The notes under the pieces: model-generated
What the model was told of the DNA's origin: nothing
The model's database searches: none
Seen by the model: the letters and a program-made list of their open reading frames with translations, nothing else
NCBI GenBank assembly: GCA_036785325.1
Contig: JAXIVH010000014.1
Span: forward strand, 5,444,414-5,508,413
Reading direction: 5' to 3'
DNA from: Urophycis tenuis
Taxonomy: Eukaryota > Chordata > Actinopteri > Gadiformes > Phycidae
DNA length: 64,000 nt
Position numbers and translations under genes: made by a program
In this document: positions 13,399 to 26,419 of the stretch, in pieces
Position numbering within the stretch: the stretch's first letter is position 1
Layout of the letters: every line of letters starts with the position of its first letter

Positions 13399-16300
13399 AT
13401 GGCGACCACTGCAATGAGATCAATGCTGAAGAAAAGGGTGAGCAAATGATAAAAAATGCAAACATAACGTAACCAAAGGCATTGCTGTAACATAAATTAT
13501 TGTTTACACTGAACATTTCTGTTGCATGAAGTAATAAGTTTGTTACATTCAGACTTTCAACTGGAAATACTTAACCAGTTTATTGTATTAGTTTGTCATT
13601 ATATGGCTGACACCTAGCCAACTGGATAGCAGCCTGTTATCTTAAACACATGCCCTTTGAGATCTCCTCAGAATGCAAAAGGCCTTCTTGCTATAGCCCT
13701 TTAATTGATATGTACATTTCTTAATGTGCAACTGGCTGAAGATCTTAACAACTGCCTGTGGTGGATTACCAGCCTTGACTTTGTCCCCTAAAAAGTGTGC
13801 ACTAAGGCCTTACTAACTATGCTTACTATTAATGTTCAACAAGTGGTCTCAACATGGACACCATGCAAATGCTTTATAATTAGTAGACTGTTCATAAAGG
13901 TGAAGAGTGATTTTTTTCTCACCTGGAACAGGTTCCACTAAGAGTCACGCGTCAATGCTACTCCTCTTCAGCGGTGAGTTGATGGTTGAAGTGGCTTCAA
14001 CATTAACTGGCTATTCCACAGCGCAGTGAAGCTGCTGTAACGGTGAATGAAGAGCATGGAGCGTTGTTTGTGTTCAGAGTTCATCTCCTTTTTCAACAGC
14101 CCACCACCAAGCTGTTCATTGATGGGAAATTTGTAGAATCCAAGACTTCAGAATGGCTCGATATTCACAATCCTGTAAGTATTTTATCTGGGCACCAATT
14201 TATCGGTGGACTTGTGAGTGGATATTCTGAATTGTCTCCTGTTCATGAAAAAAAGCCAGAAAGCCTGGAACTAATCTCTTAGGCTATCTAATCTCTATGC
14301 ATTATTTCTATTTACTGAGAGTCAATGATATTAAAATCTCACAATTGTATTTTGCATTCTTGACCTTTGAATGACCTTCAAAGAGGTAGTTCAACTCAAT
14401 AATTACAACTGGTATATGGCTTGACAGGAACGACATAACAGCTATTTTCTAGAACAATACCCCCCCTCCCCCAAAAAAACAAACAACAAAAAAACAAAAA
14501 AAAAATGCAGCCACAGTGCTTTTTTTGAAGAGCTTCAGAAGTTCAGCCCTCTAAGTCATCTGTCTCCATTCCACACCGCAGGCAACAAACGAGGTGATTT
14601 CCAGAGTTCCCAAAGCCACCCAGGCGGAGATGCTGGCGGCGGTGGAGTCCTGCTCCAGGGCCTACCGCCCCTGGTCAGAGACCTCCATCTTGGCCCGACA
14701 GCAGATCTTTCTGCGTTATCAGCAGCTTATCAAGGACAACATTGTGAGTGCAATGCGTTTGGGGTGGGAGTACAATGTGGTTGATGGTGATCAAGTTGAA
14801 TGTTGACGAGAGTGCTTGATCAAGGGGCGTGTCTTTACCTGTCCTGCAGAAAGAGCTGGCCAAGTCAATAACCTTGGAACAGGGCAAGACCCTGGCCGAT
14901 GCAGAGGGCGATGTGTTCAGAGGATTGCGTAAGTTCTAACACATACATACACACACGCTCATATAACCGTGCATTGTCTGTATGCAAAAGGTCAACATGG
15001 ACGTCACCTTTTGACTTTTAACCAATGTGGGGCCTGTCACTTGCTGTGGGTTAATCAGTACACTTTGTCTTCTGGGTAAGTTGCTTGGGCCACAAGCCCT
15101 GTAATTGTGTGGCACACACTAATCTAGCGTTCGTGGTAAGTCTTTGTAGTTTTCCTTTTTTTGGGCGCATTGTGGTATGTGAACATGACTATTCCCACCA
15201 AAGCCAATCTTGGCCGTACTCGGTCTCAAAACCTCCCTCTGGATCTGAAGTGCATGAAGCTGTTCCTCTCTGCCACGCTTTTATTTTGAACTCCCATTTC
15301 AAGACGTTCAACGTTGATTCATTCTTAACGGTCTGGTCTAGCTTGTCCGTGTTTGGATTAGACCTCAACCATGTATCTAATATATCCACCCCCTCCCCCC
15401 CTCCGTCCCCACCACCACCACCACCACCACCATCACCACCACCATAGAGGTGGTGGAGCACACGTGCAGCATCACCTCCCTGATGCTGGGCGAGACGCTG
15501 CCCTCGCTCACCAAGGACATGGACACGTACACGTACCGCCTGCCCATCGGCGTCTGCGCCGGCATCGCGCCCTTCAACTTCCCCGCCATGATCCCCCTGT
15601 GGATGTTCCCCGTGGGCCTGGTGTGCGGCAACACCTACCTGCTCAAGCCCTCGGAGCGCGTGCCCGGCTGCGCCATGCTGCTGGCCAAGCTGCTGCAGGA
15701 CGCCGGCGCCCCCGACGGCACCCTCAACATCATCCACGGGCAGCACGACGGTACGAGACCCCCCCCCCCCACACACACACACACACACACCCCACTGCCC
15801 CCTGTTTTATAATGTGCATTGTCATCAAGTGGTTGATTGTCTGAATTGTTATGGTGATGGTATGGTGGTGTGTTGCTGATCGATGGCAAATTCACACTGA
15901 ATTTATTACAATGCATCGATGCGTTGTAAACACTGCAGGATTGTTGTAATCCGGTTCTACTTTTTTTTGTCTCTTTTTGTAGCTGTCAACTTCATTTGTG
16001 ATAATCCTGCCATTAAGGCAATCAGCTTTGTGGGCTCAAATCAAGCAGGAGAATACATATATGAAAGAGGCTCCAAAAATGGCAAGAGGGTTCAGTCTAA
16101 CATGGTAAGTGCTCGAGATCCAGGCACACTTTTTCTTTTTTAGCACATATTAAGTCAGATGTGACCAGAAGGTGGCAGCATTGACCAGGAAATACTCTGG
16201 AGTTTGCCCCTACAAGCATAGAATCAGGGACACTCTTGCCGGACGTTTCAATCCTTTTATATACTTTTCGCGCCCCCTTCTGTCTTGTTAATCTAACCCT

Positions 16301-19186
16301 AAAATTGGCACATACAAACGTTTAGGTAAGCCATATGGCACTGCATTACTCCTTGTCATGGCACTGATGAGTTCCTTTTTGTCAAGGCAGAACTAGTGGA
16401 AGGCTGACCACATCTTGTGTGTGTGTGTGTGTCTATGTGTGTGTTAGGGAGCCAAGAATCATGGCGTGGTGATGCCTGACGCCAACAAGGAGAACACCCT
16501 CAATCAGCTTGTGGGTGCAGCCTTTGGGGCGGCCGGGCAGCGCTGCATGGCTCTGTCCACAGCCATTTTGGTGGGCGAGGCGCGGAGCTGGCTGCCGGAG
16601 TTGGTGGAGCGCGCCAAGGTTCTGCGCGTCAACGCAGGTGCCCATCCCTCGCTCGCCCTCACCATTCTTGTGCTCCCTTACCCACTTTGCCTCTCCCCCC
16701 CCCCCCCCCCCCCCCCCCCCCCACCACCCCCTTTTCAACAGCCTCTCGGTGCATGTCCCTCTGTTGGGGCCCACACACGGCGCCCCCTTAACCACACGTC
16801 CCAACCTCTCGCTCCACTATAACTTAACATCTGCCCTGGCGCACTGGGGCTCGTTGAGTCAGCCATGCTGCAAATTTGTGGCCAGATCTGCGGCCTTGGT
16901 GCGGGGGGAGAGAGAGAAACGGGGACAAGCGCATCGATTCCTTTTGAGAGGAAGGAAGTTGTGGAATCCGTCTGTGGACAGAAAACAGACCGACGGCGGC
17001 TCCCCATTTACCGGCATGTGAGGGCAGAGGTTCTGTGGCTGTGCGGAACGGACCCTTAAATACGCGAGGAACCCTTAAAAAACGTTCATTTTTTTCGGGG
17101 GGGGGGGCGCCCACGGGTGCCTCTCAACCGTAGCTGCCGCGTGTTTGCGACAAAATGAGTACTTGTCTGTCGGTTCTCCCCTACTGTAAGTGCCCACTTG
17201 GCCACCGCAAGAGTGTCAGTTACCTGATCCCTGGGTGTGTTTCGGGGGCCCCTGTCAGGTGACCAGCCCGGGGCAGACGTGGGGCCGCTGATATCCCCCC
17301 AGGCCAAGGAGCGAGTCAACAGTCTGATCCAGAGCGGTGTGGACGAGGGAGCCTCCTTGCTGCTCGATGGCAGGAATGTCCACGTCAAGGGTTACGAAAA
17401 CGGCAACTTTGTGGGGCCTACAATTATCGGCAATGTCACAGTATGTATGGGGTTTATGGACCCACTTTGGCTCATAAATCCATGAGATCGGTGTGTGCCA
17501 GCAACAATACCAAAGCCTAAAGAACCCCAAAGCCTATGCATTTAAGTATGTCCACTGTGCTCTGGCAGCCCCAGATGAAGTGCTACACAGAGGAGATCTT
17601 TGGGCCCGTGCTGGTCGTTCTCGAGGCGGACTCTCTGGATGACGCCATTAGCATGGTGAACAACAACCCCTATGGCAACGGCACCGCCATCTTCACCACC
17701 AACGGTGCCACGGCACGCAAATACACGCATGAGGTGGACGTGGGCCAGGTGAGCATCTATAGACGTCGGGTGTGCACGTGTGTGTGTGTGTCTGTGTGTG
17801 TGTGTGTATCTGTGTGTGTGCGCATGTGCTTTCTCCCGAGGAGAAAGGAGATATTCACAAACGGCTGTCATGTCTAAGCAGCATCTGTCAAACGCAAATT
17901 ATATCACACTTTAGTTTGAAAACACACACACACACACGCGCATCATAATAATGCCATTATTATGTTTCCCAGCAAGTATAGCGATGTTTGCAGAATGAAA
18001 ATATACACATTGGCATCCTCTGCCCCTCACTATCCCCTCCCCATTGAGTCTGCAAATAGCCGGAGAGCAAATATGTGGTTTTTAAACCCAAACACGGGGG
18101 ACATGGAAAGATGTCTCCATGGGGGAAGGGGAGAGTCTTGTATTAATATCGAAAAAAGGGATTCCTCTGAGTTTGTTTGGTTGTTGAACATTCAAGCGTA
18201 AATATGGACACCCCCCCCCCCCATCCCATATTTGTTTGGCGGTAGGTCCATGTTCTGTGCTGTGTTTGCTGTTCACATGTCGGGGAATGCTGCGCCCGGT
18301 GCCGTGTGCGGCACGCGGCGCGCTCCCCTGTCTCTCCGGCGAAAAAAAACAACCCCTCGCGGCGACGAAGACAGCTCGTCTTCTGTGTCGGGCTTTTTCT
18401 GTTCCCTGGCTGGACGCCGGCCAGAGGAGCTCTTCCCGCTGCTGCGTGTCTTCTCAGCTGCCGCAGTTTCTTAAAACATTCTTTAAAAAACGGTCCCGCC
18501 AGTTTACGGCCCCGTCGGGAAAAAAACAAAACAACTAATGTTGTGTTTATAGTTTCAGCTTTCATAAATGAGTGCTTACGGTGCCCTTAAGAGGTACAGA
18601 TTCAAACCGCATTTTCTTAAAGTTAGCTCGGCGGTGTCGTGTTTTTTTTTGTTTTTGATTTAATAAGCCAGGATAATGACACGTCTCTTATTACCTGGGA
18701 TCAACGCATCTGTGGCTGTTGTTTAAAGCTTACTCAATGGGGATTGTTTGACGTTTTGTGGCAGGTCGGAGTGAATGTTCCCATCCCCGTTCCTCTGCCA
18801 ATGTTCTCCTTCACCGGGTCAAGAGCATCTTTCCGAGGGGACACCAACTTCTATGGAAAACAAGTGAGTGTCTATTCCTAGGAGGGCCTTTTTTATTCCC
18901 CTCAGAGGTAGTGTAATTACTGGTACGTTTTGTATAATGGCTGCTAGAGATTGGCATATAATATAATGTCAGCAAAGCTAATTAATATAAAGTGACCTCA
19001 TAGACTTATGTTCATATAAAGAGAAAAATAAGGCATTCAAAGTTGCAGCTGTTCAAATGCTTGGCTTTTTTTCCTCCACAGGGCATTAATTTTTACACAC
19101 AAATCAAAACCATTACTTCCCAGTGGAAGGCTGAAGATGCGACGTTAAAGAGTCCTGCAGTTACCATGCCAACGATGGGGCGATAA
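13399..19186 (+). CDS. aldh6a1: Methylmalonate-semialdehyde dehydrogenase, mitochondrial
   Basis: Twelve exons (13399-13437, 13932-13973, 14100-14174, 14582-14743, 14850-14928, 15448-15750, 15983-16104, 16448-16637, 17259-17440, 17569-17748, 18765-18863, 19082-19186) join in phase to 525 aa, close to the human length. The basic N-terminus (MATTAMRSMLKKR, RVTRQCYSSS) is a mitochondrial presequence. Family segments include APFNFPAMIPLWMFP (cofactor domain), FVGSNQAGEYIYERG (NAD-binding), and FGAAGQRCMALS with the catalytic cysteine at about residue 307. EEIFGPVL and NPYGNGTAIFT lie in the C-terminal catalytic and oligomerisation part. The enzyme oxidises methylmalonate and malonate semialdehydes to propionyl- and acetyl-CoA in valine and thymine breakdown. 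Exon 6 is nearly all G/C at third codon positions, whereas exon 7 is AT-leaning. Confidence 0.97.
15409..15446 (+). repeat. (CCA)n repeat abutting the aldh6a1 exon 6 acceptor
   Basis: An almost uninterrupted CCA/CAC repeat with one ATC variant runs into the TAG acceptor at 15445-15447. The acceptor lacks an ordinary pyrimidine tract and depends on this repeat plus the C-rich stretch before it. Confidence 0.85.
16695..16722 (+). repeat. Poly-C tract in aldh6a1 intron 8
   Basis: About 28 consecutive C, one of the longest homopolymers in the window. Confidence 0.9.
17749..18764 (+). other. aldh6a1 intron 10
   Basis: A TG microsatellite at about 17778-17822, a CA repeat near 17920, a poly-C run near 18210 and a CpG-rich patch at about 18280-18430. 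No exon is supported inside; overlapping open frames around 18232-18590 lack splice sites and family similarity. Confidence 0.5.
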
Positions 19187-19540
19187 ATGGCTCGCACCGA
19201 GACCGCGTGGCATCTCTCGTGAATTCAAATGTGAAAACTACAGTCGGTTCAGACAACCCGAACACTTCTACCCCCCCATATCTCACAGTACAAGAATATC
19301 ATATATTGCTGACATGATATTAAAGTAATTGCCCTTACTGATGAAATTACTAATTATCTCCCTTCTGTGAAGATTTTCTACTAATTCTAAATGCGTGTTC
19401 ACTTTCTTGTCCATGCAAGATACTAATGACACTGGAATCAGCCCCCTGTGTTCTGTGAAACGATGCCCAAAGTGAATGAAACAGGGTGGTTCGAAGAGCA
19501 TTTCATTAAAAAAAGTTTACCAAAACTGCTTGTGTGCGAT

Positions 19541-19576
19541 AATAAATATACGCCTTGGTTAGGTTATTTCTTTAAT
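19541..19576. terminator. Facing polyadenylation signals of aldh6a1 and bbof1
   Basis: AATAAA at 19541-19546 lies 355 bases past the aldh6a1 stop on the plus strand. TTTAAT at 19571-19576 is ATTAAA on the minus strand, 117 bases past the bbof1 stop. The transcripts probably overlap at their 3' ends. Confidence 0.5.
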
Positions 19577-19692
19577 ATTAACCATTGTATAAGGATGCAC
19601 TGCAAAACACACACCGTTGTGGGAATGGCGACCAACACAGAAGCAGGCAGCAGGTGGTGTGAGCAGGGGCGTGGGCAGTAAGGAGCCCAGAC

Positions 19693-22600
19693 TCAGGTCG
19701 TGTTGTGGATGTCAGGCAGGCTGTTGGGGTTGGAAGGCTGGCCGGACACGGGCATGGGGGTCCCGGTGCTCATCTTCGAAATGGCCTCTGTCGTCCTATG
19801 GGAAGACGGTCACCATTTGCAACGTCTCAAAATGCTCGGCGGGTCAAGCACGCCATGGGGTACCGGTAAAATCAGCGCGGCTCTTTGTAATTAGACGCAT
19901 TGAACACAACTGCTGATGATTCTCGTGCGTTCCTTCGATGCCTTACCCGGCGGCAGCAGTGCCGTTCAGCTGACTCTTCTCCATGGACGTGGACAGAGAC
20001 ACAGTCTGGCTGTGCTTCCTGCAGCACACAGAGCATGGAGCCAATGCAATGACATGCATGGAGGCTAAGGAGCCATGTTGCAGAGCCTACGCAACGCTTT
20101 GGTCCGCACTGGCCTGTGTGGACCCGAGATGGCCCTGCGGCCGGGTTACTCTGGGGCAACGGACCCAGATCCTGTAAATGGATCCCGCCATCGAACAACT
20201 AGGTGCCAGACCGCTGCTAACATGAATATACATCTTTTGGGCCCCACCGCATGCCCATACATTAAGATCTCCCGCACACTGTCTTTGGAAAATCATGTTA
20301 CCAGCTGCTCTCTCCAGACCACAAGTGTTCAAAGAACAAAATAAACTGCCAGTGCACGTGAAGTGGGGCCAATAGGCACAGGCCTAAATCGACATGACCA
20401 GATGTTTGTCTCCAAGTACAAGACTCTGTGGCCGGGCCTATTTTTACTATTGTGCCCAGACTCTTTCTTAATTCTTTTTAAGCAGCTGGACGGAAAAGAA
20501 AATTGGTTGAAGCCTAACTGATGTTTTATGGTATCCTCTTCTTCTGAGAAAATATCTGTTGAAAACATTAAAACAAGGGAGGAGTCATTGCGCCGAGGTT
20601 CAGGCTGTACTGCTGCATGCATGGTGTCACTGGCTTTTCATCTTAGCAGACATTTGTGGCTCAACTTTCAGTTTTTTCTTCTGACCTGCAACACCAAATG
20701 GATGCTATTATCCCAGCAGGACGGCGAAACAGAGAGGGAGAGTGCTTTTCAGTGACTGCGGTGTCTTGACGTTTAGGTGGTTAACATCGGACATCGATGT
20801 GTGACAGTGAGTTGTGGGGAGTTTACCTTGTTTTGTGTCCATTAATGCTTGCAAAGAGCAGCCTAATCACTTTCTCCTTTTGCTCCCAAGTGAGGTCCGC
20901 GATGTCCACCTGGTCGCCCTGTGCATGAGTCCTTCAATCCAGGGGAGAAAATATCATGAATCTGTCATTCATTTGAATGGAATTACTAATGCAATATAAT
21001 CATGTAGGTCAACTCTGTTAACCCAGATCCCCAGCCACTGAGGTTTATACCATCCCAAGCAAGGTGTAAACAGTGTGAAGTGTTTGGATTTCTAATAAAT
21101 GTGTCTGAGGCGAACTAGAGCTCTAATGGGGCCAATAAAGTGGAAACAGACGTGCACGCTGCGCGAGGTCGATGAGGGGAGCACGGCCGTACCACTTCTG
21201 CTCCTCCTCCATGTCCGAGTAGACCGAGTTGGTGCTGTGGGGGGTCTCGCCGAAGGTGCAGACGGCCGGGTACGGCTGCTTCCCCGCCAGGGCGTTCCTG
21301 AAGCCGGCGCGGTAGGCGTCCGCGGCCCGCTTCTTGTGGAGCCGCCGGCCGGCCAGGATCTCCTGCCTCACCTGGTGCAGCGCGGCGTGGAAGAACGCCG
21401 TCAGCTCCGAGCGCTCCCTGGCGGCGGCGGCGGCGTGGCGCGCGGCGCGGGCCAGCTCCTCCTCCCGCGCGGCCAGCAGCCTGCGGAGCCTCCGCCGGTC
21501 CTCCAGCCCGGCCTGGCTGCTGGCCAGCGCCTGCTCGGCCGTCTCCCTGGTCTCCTGCGCAAACTCGGACACCAGCAGCCCCTGGGCCTGCAGCTTGACC
21601 TCCAGCTCCGAGATTTCCTCCCTGTAGGCCTTCATCTGGGCCGCGTTCTTCTGGATCGTCTGTCCGTCGACGTCCTGAGGAGGCGAACGTGCCAGTTAGA
21701 TGAAGGTGTGGATGAAGGTCAAGGGTCGACGGGTCCCCGGGGGTCATCGGATTCGTTTGGCAGAGGGAGGTGCTTGTCATATACCCGGCCAGGGCTGCGG
21801 TTTTGAAATGAGAGAGGTCACATTTTTTTTCAACCCACACTGAATATTGGCTGCTGCACTGCGCGTCAACTCAATGTCAGGGTTCAGATTACTGCCCGGA
21901 TGTCTTGAAATAAGATAAATCACAAACCAATGTGACTTGGCACCAACCAATGTAGGGTGGTGTGTGTGTGAGGGGGGGGGGGGGTTCCCTGGAAGATTGT
22001 TAATATTGCAGTGATAAAGTATCATTTCAACACGATAACAGACATCAGGCTGGGCACCACGGCTCACATACAGACAGTACACTCTGCTTGCTGCCAGGCA
22101 CATTTGCTTGCAACTCATGATCACTTTGGTAGCGCGGAAGTAGTGGATTTGTAGATTTCTTCATATTTGGGGGATTGGGGGGGGATAAAACGACCACAGC
22201 CTCGGTAACCTCACCGCTGGCTACGGCCCTGAACCCAGCGGATTATCAGATTATGGTATTAAGGGAACCTCTGCGTAGACAGAAAAGGGCTCATGTAAGA
22301 TAAAAATCCTTTCCTGGATTCACTGCCATTATCAGGGGGGAAGGATTAAGGTGGTCAATATTTGTTTGCGTCATGAATCACAGCCGGAAAACAGTGAGGG
22401 GGGATTGCCACTAAGTTGGACTAAACGCCAGTGGAAAACTCACCATAACCACCAACCACTGAGAGGGTTGGCAAGTGGGAGAGTAGGTTGGGGGGGTGGG
22501 GAGGGGGTGGGGGTGGGGGGGAAAGGAGGACCACAAGCAAAATACACAGGCTCAGCACAAGTAAACAACGCAGGGGAAATATCACCAGAAATATGTCCTC

Positions 22601-25600
22601 CATCACTCCCGACGAGCAATCATTTGCCAAAAAATAAAACGTCTTTTTGGACACAAAACGGTCTCTGTCCGAGGACAGCCCGTGTTATAATGTCACCGCA
22701 GCATTTGACTCTTTGGACCTTCGAGTTCACACACACACACACACACACACCTTTTCAAGCAGCATGGACGCATTCTTCTCAGCCAATGACGCGTTCAGTT
22801 TGGTCAGGTCCTCCACGGTCTTGCAGCAGTAGTTCAGGGCCTCAGTCAGCCGGACGTTCTCCTTGAACACGGAGCGGGAGGCCTCGTCCAGCTTCCTGTT
22901 GTAGTTGTGGGGGAGGAGTAATGAGCAGAAAGTGGATCACCTGTGAGGAACCACCTCTTAAGACTGCCACACCGCACTACGCCTGATTTCCCTTTTCACA
23001 CATTTATTGTTAAGTATTTCACTGAATCTGCTCAGACTGTCCTGGTCTCACGATAGAATACCAGAAGTACCGTGAAACCATCATATTGTCCACGTTGGAC
23101 ATAAATACATACACAATGTACAAGTTATATAAATAACTTTATTTTAAATGAGTGATTTTTGCTGTTTCTCAGTGAACACCGAGTCGTCTATTTGGCTTTA
23201 AAACACAAACAAAGAGTTCAAATGACCGCTTCTTCCGTTAAAGGCTAAAATGAGCAAGACCACACCGGGATCAATGTTGATATTTGATGGACTTGGGTGG
23301 GGAAAAATAACTAAACACGGCGGGGGTACAGTACAGTTCCTTAAAACTAATAAACAGAAGATCTCTGCACATACTGGACACACAGTAAATAATTCTCCAG
23401 GATATGACCATTTTCTTTGCTGATGTAGGCTCTAATATCTTCGTCTGTCATGAAAAAAAAGTGTGCCAACACACATTGCCTGGATATTTTGAGGAACTTT
23501 AGTCAACGTGCTTTAAGGATTCACTTAATTCAAGCTGGGATAGGACAGTGAGCATACTCACACAATGGCTTCAATGTGAGCACTGTCTTCCAACTGGCCC
23601 AGTCTCTCTTCAGCCTCCTTCTTGATGCGTTCCTGCAGACCAAAACACATCATAAACAGCTCAGCACGGCAAAAAACACCCGTGGTCTGTGCTTTGTCAT
23701 CAGTAACAACGCTTTAACATCACAGCATCAGCCTTTTTTTCTGTCACGAGTGACACGATTCAATGTTGTGCATTACAATGATACCTTCTCAAGGTAGAAC
23801 CTGGTCTCCGCTCTGCCCAGGTTTTCGATGTGTTTCTTGTCAGCCAGGCGCATGCCTTCTCTGATCTGGTGGGCACACAGAGATCCCGCGGTCAACGCAC
23901 TCATACAAAGACAGCGGTCACATCGTTGTATGGTCACATCGGTGCGTGGCCCCGCGGTAAGTGCCCCTCGCGGCGTGGCCCCGCGGTTAGTGCCCCCCGC
24001 GGCGTGGCCCTTACGCTGCTGAGCTCCTGTTCCATCCGGGCCTTCATCACACGGAACTCTTCGATCTTCTTCAGCTCCACCTGGATGCTGTCAAAGTCCT
24101 TGGACCTCTTCTGGAATCGGTCCTCCAGTTCGTTGATTCGAACTGTGTACTTGGCAACCTTTCAACAAAACAAGGGTGTCGTTTGATGTGATCAACGAAA
24201 TGAAATAACGGTGATGCAACTCGTTTGTGCAAACGCTAATGCATAATGAATGTGCGTGTCACCTCTTTCGGTAACTACATCGACAAAGAGGAGGGAGAAA
24301 AGGCAGCTAGTTACAAGTTCAAGGATAGTACGGATGACTCTGCCAAGAGATTGCCACAGCTTCCAGGAAGGGAGAACTACCACTTGTAACATCTGGAAAG
24401 AAAATCTTGTCTAAAAGTTCACATGGACCGCGTCCAATTGCAGCCCGACCTAAGGAGTGATCAGTCAAGCCAAATGCCTGAACTGCTACTGTGGATACAC
24501 CAGCCAGAGCGAAAAATGCGACAAAGAGACCAAAGTCATGAGTGACTAGCAAAACATACACCCACAGCCATGTAGATGATGACAAAATGAGAGGGTATCG
24601 ACTATCTGATTGCTAGTCTCGGCCCAATTGTTATTCTTCAGATAACTCCATATGTCGAGCGCAACACAGCTCTTCAGGATATAAGAGGCTGGCTTGGTTC
24701 ACAGTATCTGCAAGCCTTTGTGAATGCCGTTTATCTCTCCAAAATATACCCATCACTTCAGTTGTGAGAAATAAGATTAGTGCCACAGTAAACGGCCTTG
24801 CGTGACACAAAGTATGGTGGCATTATTTGGCTAATTGGACTCCTCTGGCCACAATGATGTGATGTCTTATTCGAGTAGACAAAACACCGAGGCCACACAT
24901 TCGGCGAGTGCTTTTACAGTTCCCATTAGCCATGTCCATTTGTGAGATGAACCATTTTATCACCTCACAATAAGAAATGGTGGCAGCATGGAATACTTTT
25001 TAGTTGCGTCTCAGGGAGCCTACCACAATGGGATTTTTTTCCCAACACAAGCATATGTGACAGCTCCCTGCATGTCTAAAATAGAGATGCTTTGAGTTGG
25101 TCCAGACCAGGCCTCTTTTTTTTTTTTGTTCCTCAAAAGCGTTTTGAATCATTTTATTTTACCAGTAAGAGTAAGGAGAGATGGGAAACAGCTGTAGGCA
25201 AGAGTTGATAACCATACCGCTATTTTGTTTAGTTTAAAACCAAATGTTCAAATGTTCAGACCACGGATCTCAAATATACGTATTGATTTCTTTGTTTATG
25301 ACTCCGTGACGCATGGGGGATCGTTTTTCGTCGCATAATATACGTCTACATAATTACACAGACCACAACTGTTAGCACGAACCACATTTCTGAGATGCGA
25401 TAGGTTAAAATGTACATTTGTTGCAGTAAAAGCAAGGACAACCTCGAGTCCCAGAGGAAGCTGTCAGTTGGCATTAGGATCCCAGATGTGTTCTTGTCGC
25501 TGTGTGTTGTTGTGTCACTACTGTCCCTGTGTAAAACATACAGGAGACCTACCAGATTCTCGCGTTCTTCACGCGCAAGCGCCGCTTGACTTTTGAGTTG

Positions 25601-26419
25601 CTCCTCCAAACTCATAATCTGTGAAATGGACAAAAAATGCAGTCACTGGGGCAGGTTAACGAAAAACGCTCGTTTACCCAACGATCAAATGCGATACTAT
25701 ACACAACTACTTTTAAAAGCTACAACCTTTTCTTCTGTCTCGGCATCTTTTCTCTTAAAATGGTCAATGACGTCCAGCATGTCCTTCTCTGCACGGTACA
25801 TGTGATTGGTGAGGACTTCATTGGCTGCTCCCAGCCTGAGGAGAGACGCGTGGTCCTCCGAGCGCGACTGGTTGATCACGTCAAACCTGAACTCCTGCAG
25901 AGCAGCGTTGGCCTTCGCCTTTTCCACATCCGACTCTTTGTCGCCTTTCGGCTCTTGTTTGCCTTCCTTTTTTCCTTTGCTGAGGGGAAATTGTGAACAC
26001 ACATTTTTGAAATATTGTATTATTGCAACGATAGGAAACTCGATTCTGATTGGTCAATTATGAATTGCAGGCAATTGCTCTGGACGCTATATCACACTGT
26101 GGAATCCAACTATAGGCCTATAAAATAACAATAGGCCTAATACATAAAATAAAATCTATTTGAAATCAACAAAAACATTGTTTTTTTTTGTGTCAAACGG
26201 TCGATTAATGTAGAAAGGAGCCCGCGTAACAAGCGGGATGACGTGATGCGCGCATGGCTCATCATCGCGAATAAACCACTTCAGGGTGAAGACCTCGCTG
26301 TGCACACCCCTCATCCATACGTATGAAATGGAAAATGTATTTTAAATTTATTCTCAATTGTTATTTACTCACTTTTTTTCTTTTCCTTTCTTCCCCGTTG
26401 CAGGGGTTTTCTTCGGCAT
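19693..26419 (-). CDS. bbof1: Basal body-orientation factor 1
   Basis: Ten minus-strand exons (26373-26419, 25727-25979, 25553-25618, 24015-24158, 23785-23865, 23562-23632, 22751-22895, 21193-21674, 20827-20931, 19693-19795) join to 498 aa. The N-terminus is lysine-rich (MPKKTPATGKKGKEKK). Residues about 40-320 are coiled coil, and the family landmarks EAIVKLDEASRSVFKENV, HSTNSVYSDM and DLTWEQKEKVIRLLFA are present. BBOF1 is a ciliary/basal-body protein needed to maintain cilium alignment in multiciliated cells (family knowledge). The exon 8 donor is non-obvious: GTACGG after AAGTG is supported because it splices to an acceptor after TTGAAG, giving QKWTHAQGD like the mammalian protein. Exon 8 is very GC-rich and alanine/arginine-rich, unlike the AT-rich neighbouring exons. 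An open frame on the plus strand across exon 8 is only its shadow. Confidence 0.92.

Noticed and set aside
21099..21806. 235-codon open frame on the plus strand
   Set aside because: It lies opposite the GC-rich bbof1 exon 8, which has family similarity and correct splice phases. The plus frame is only its shadow.
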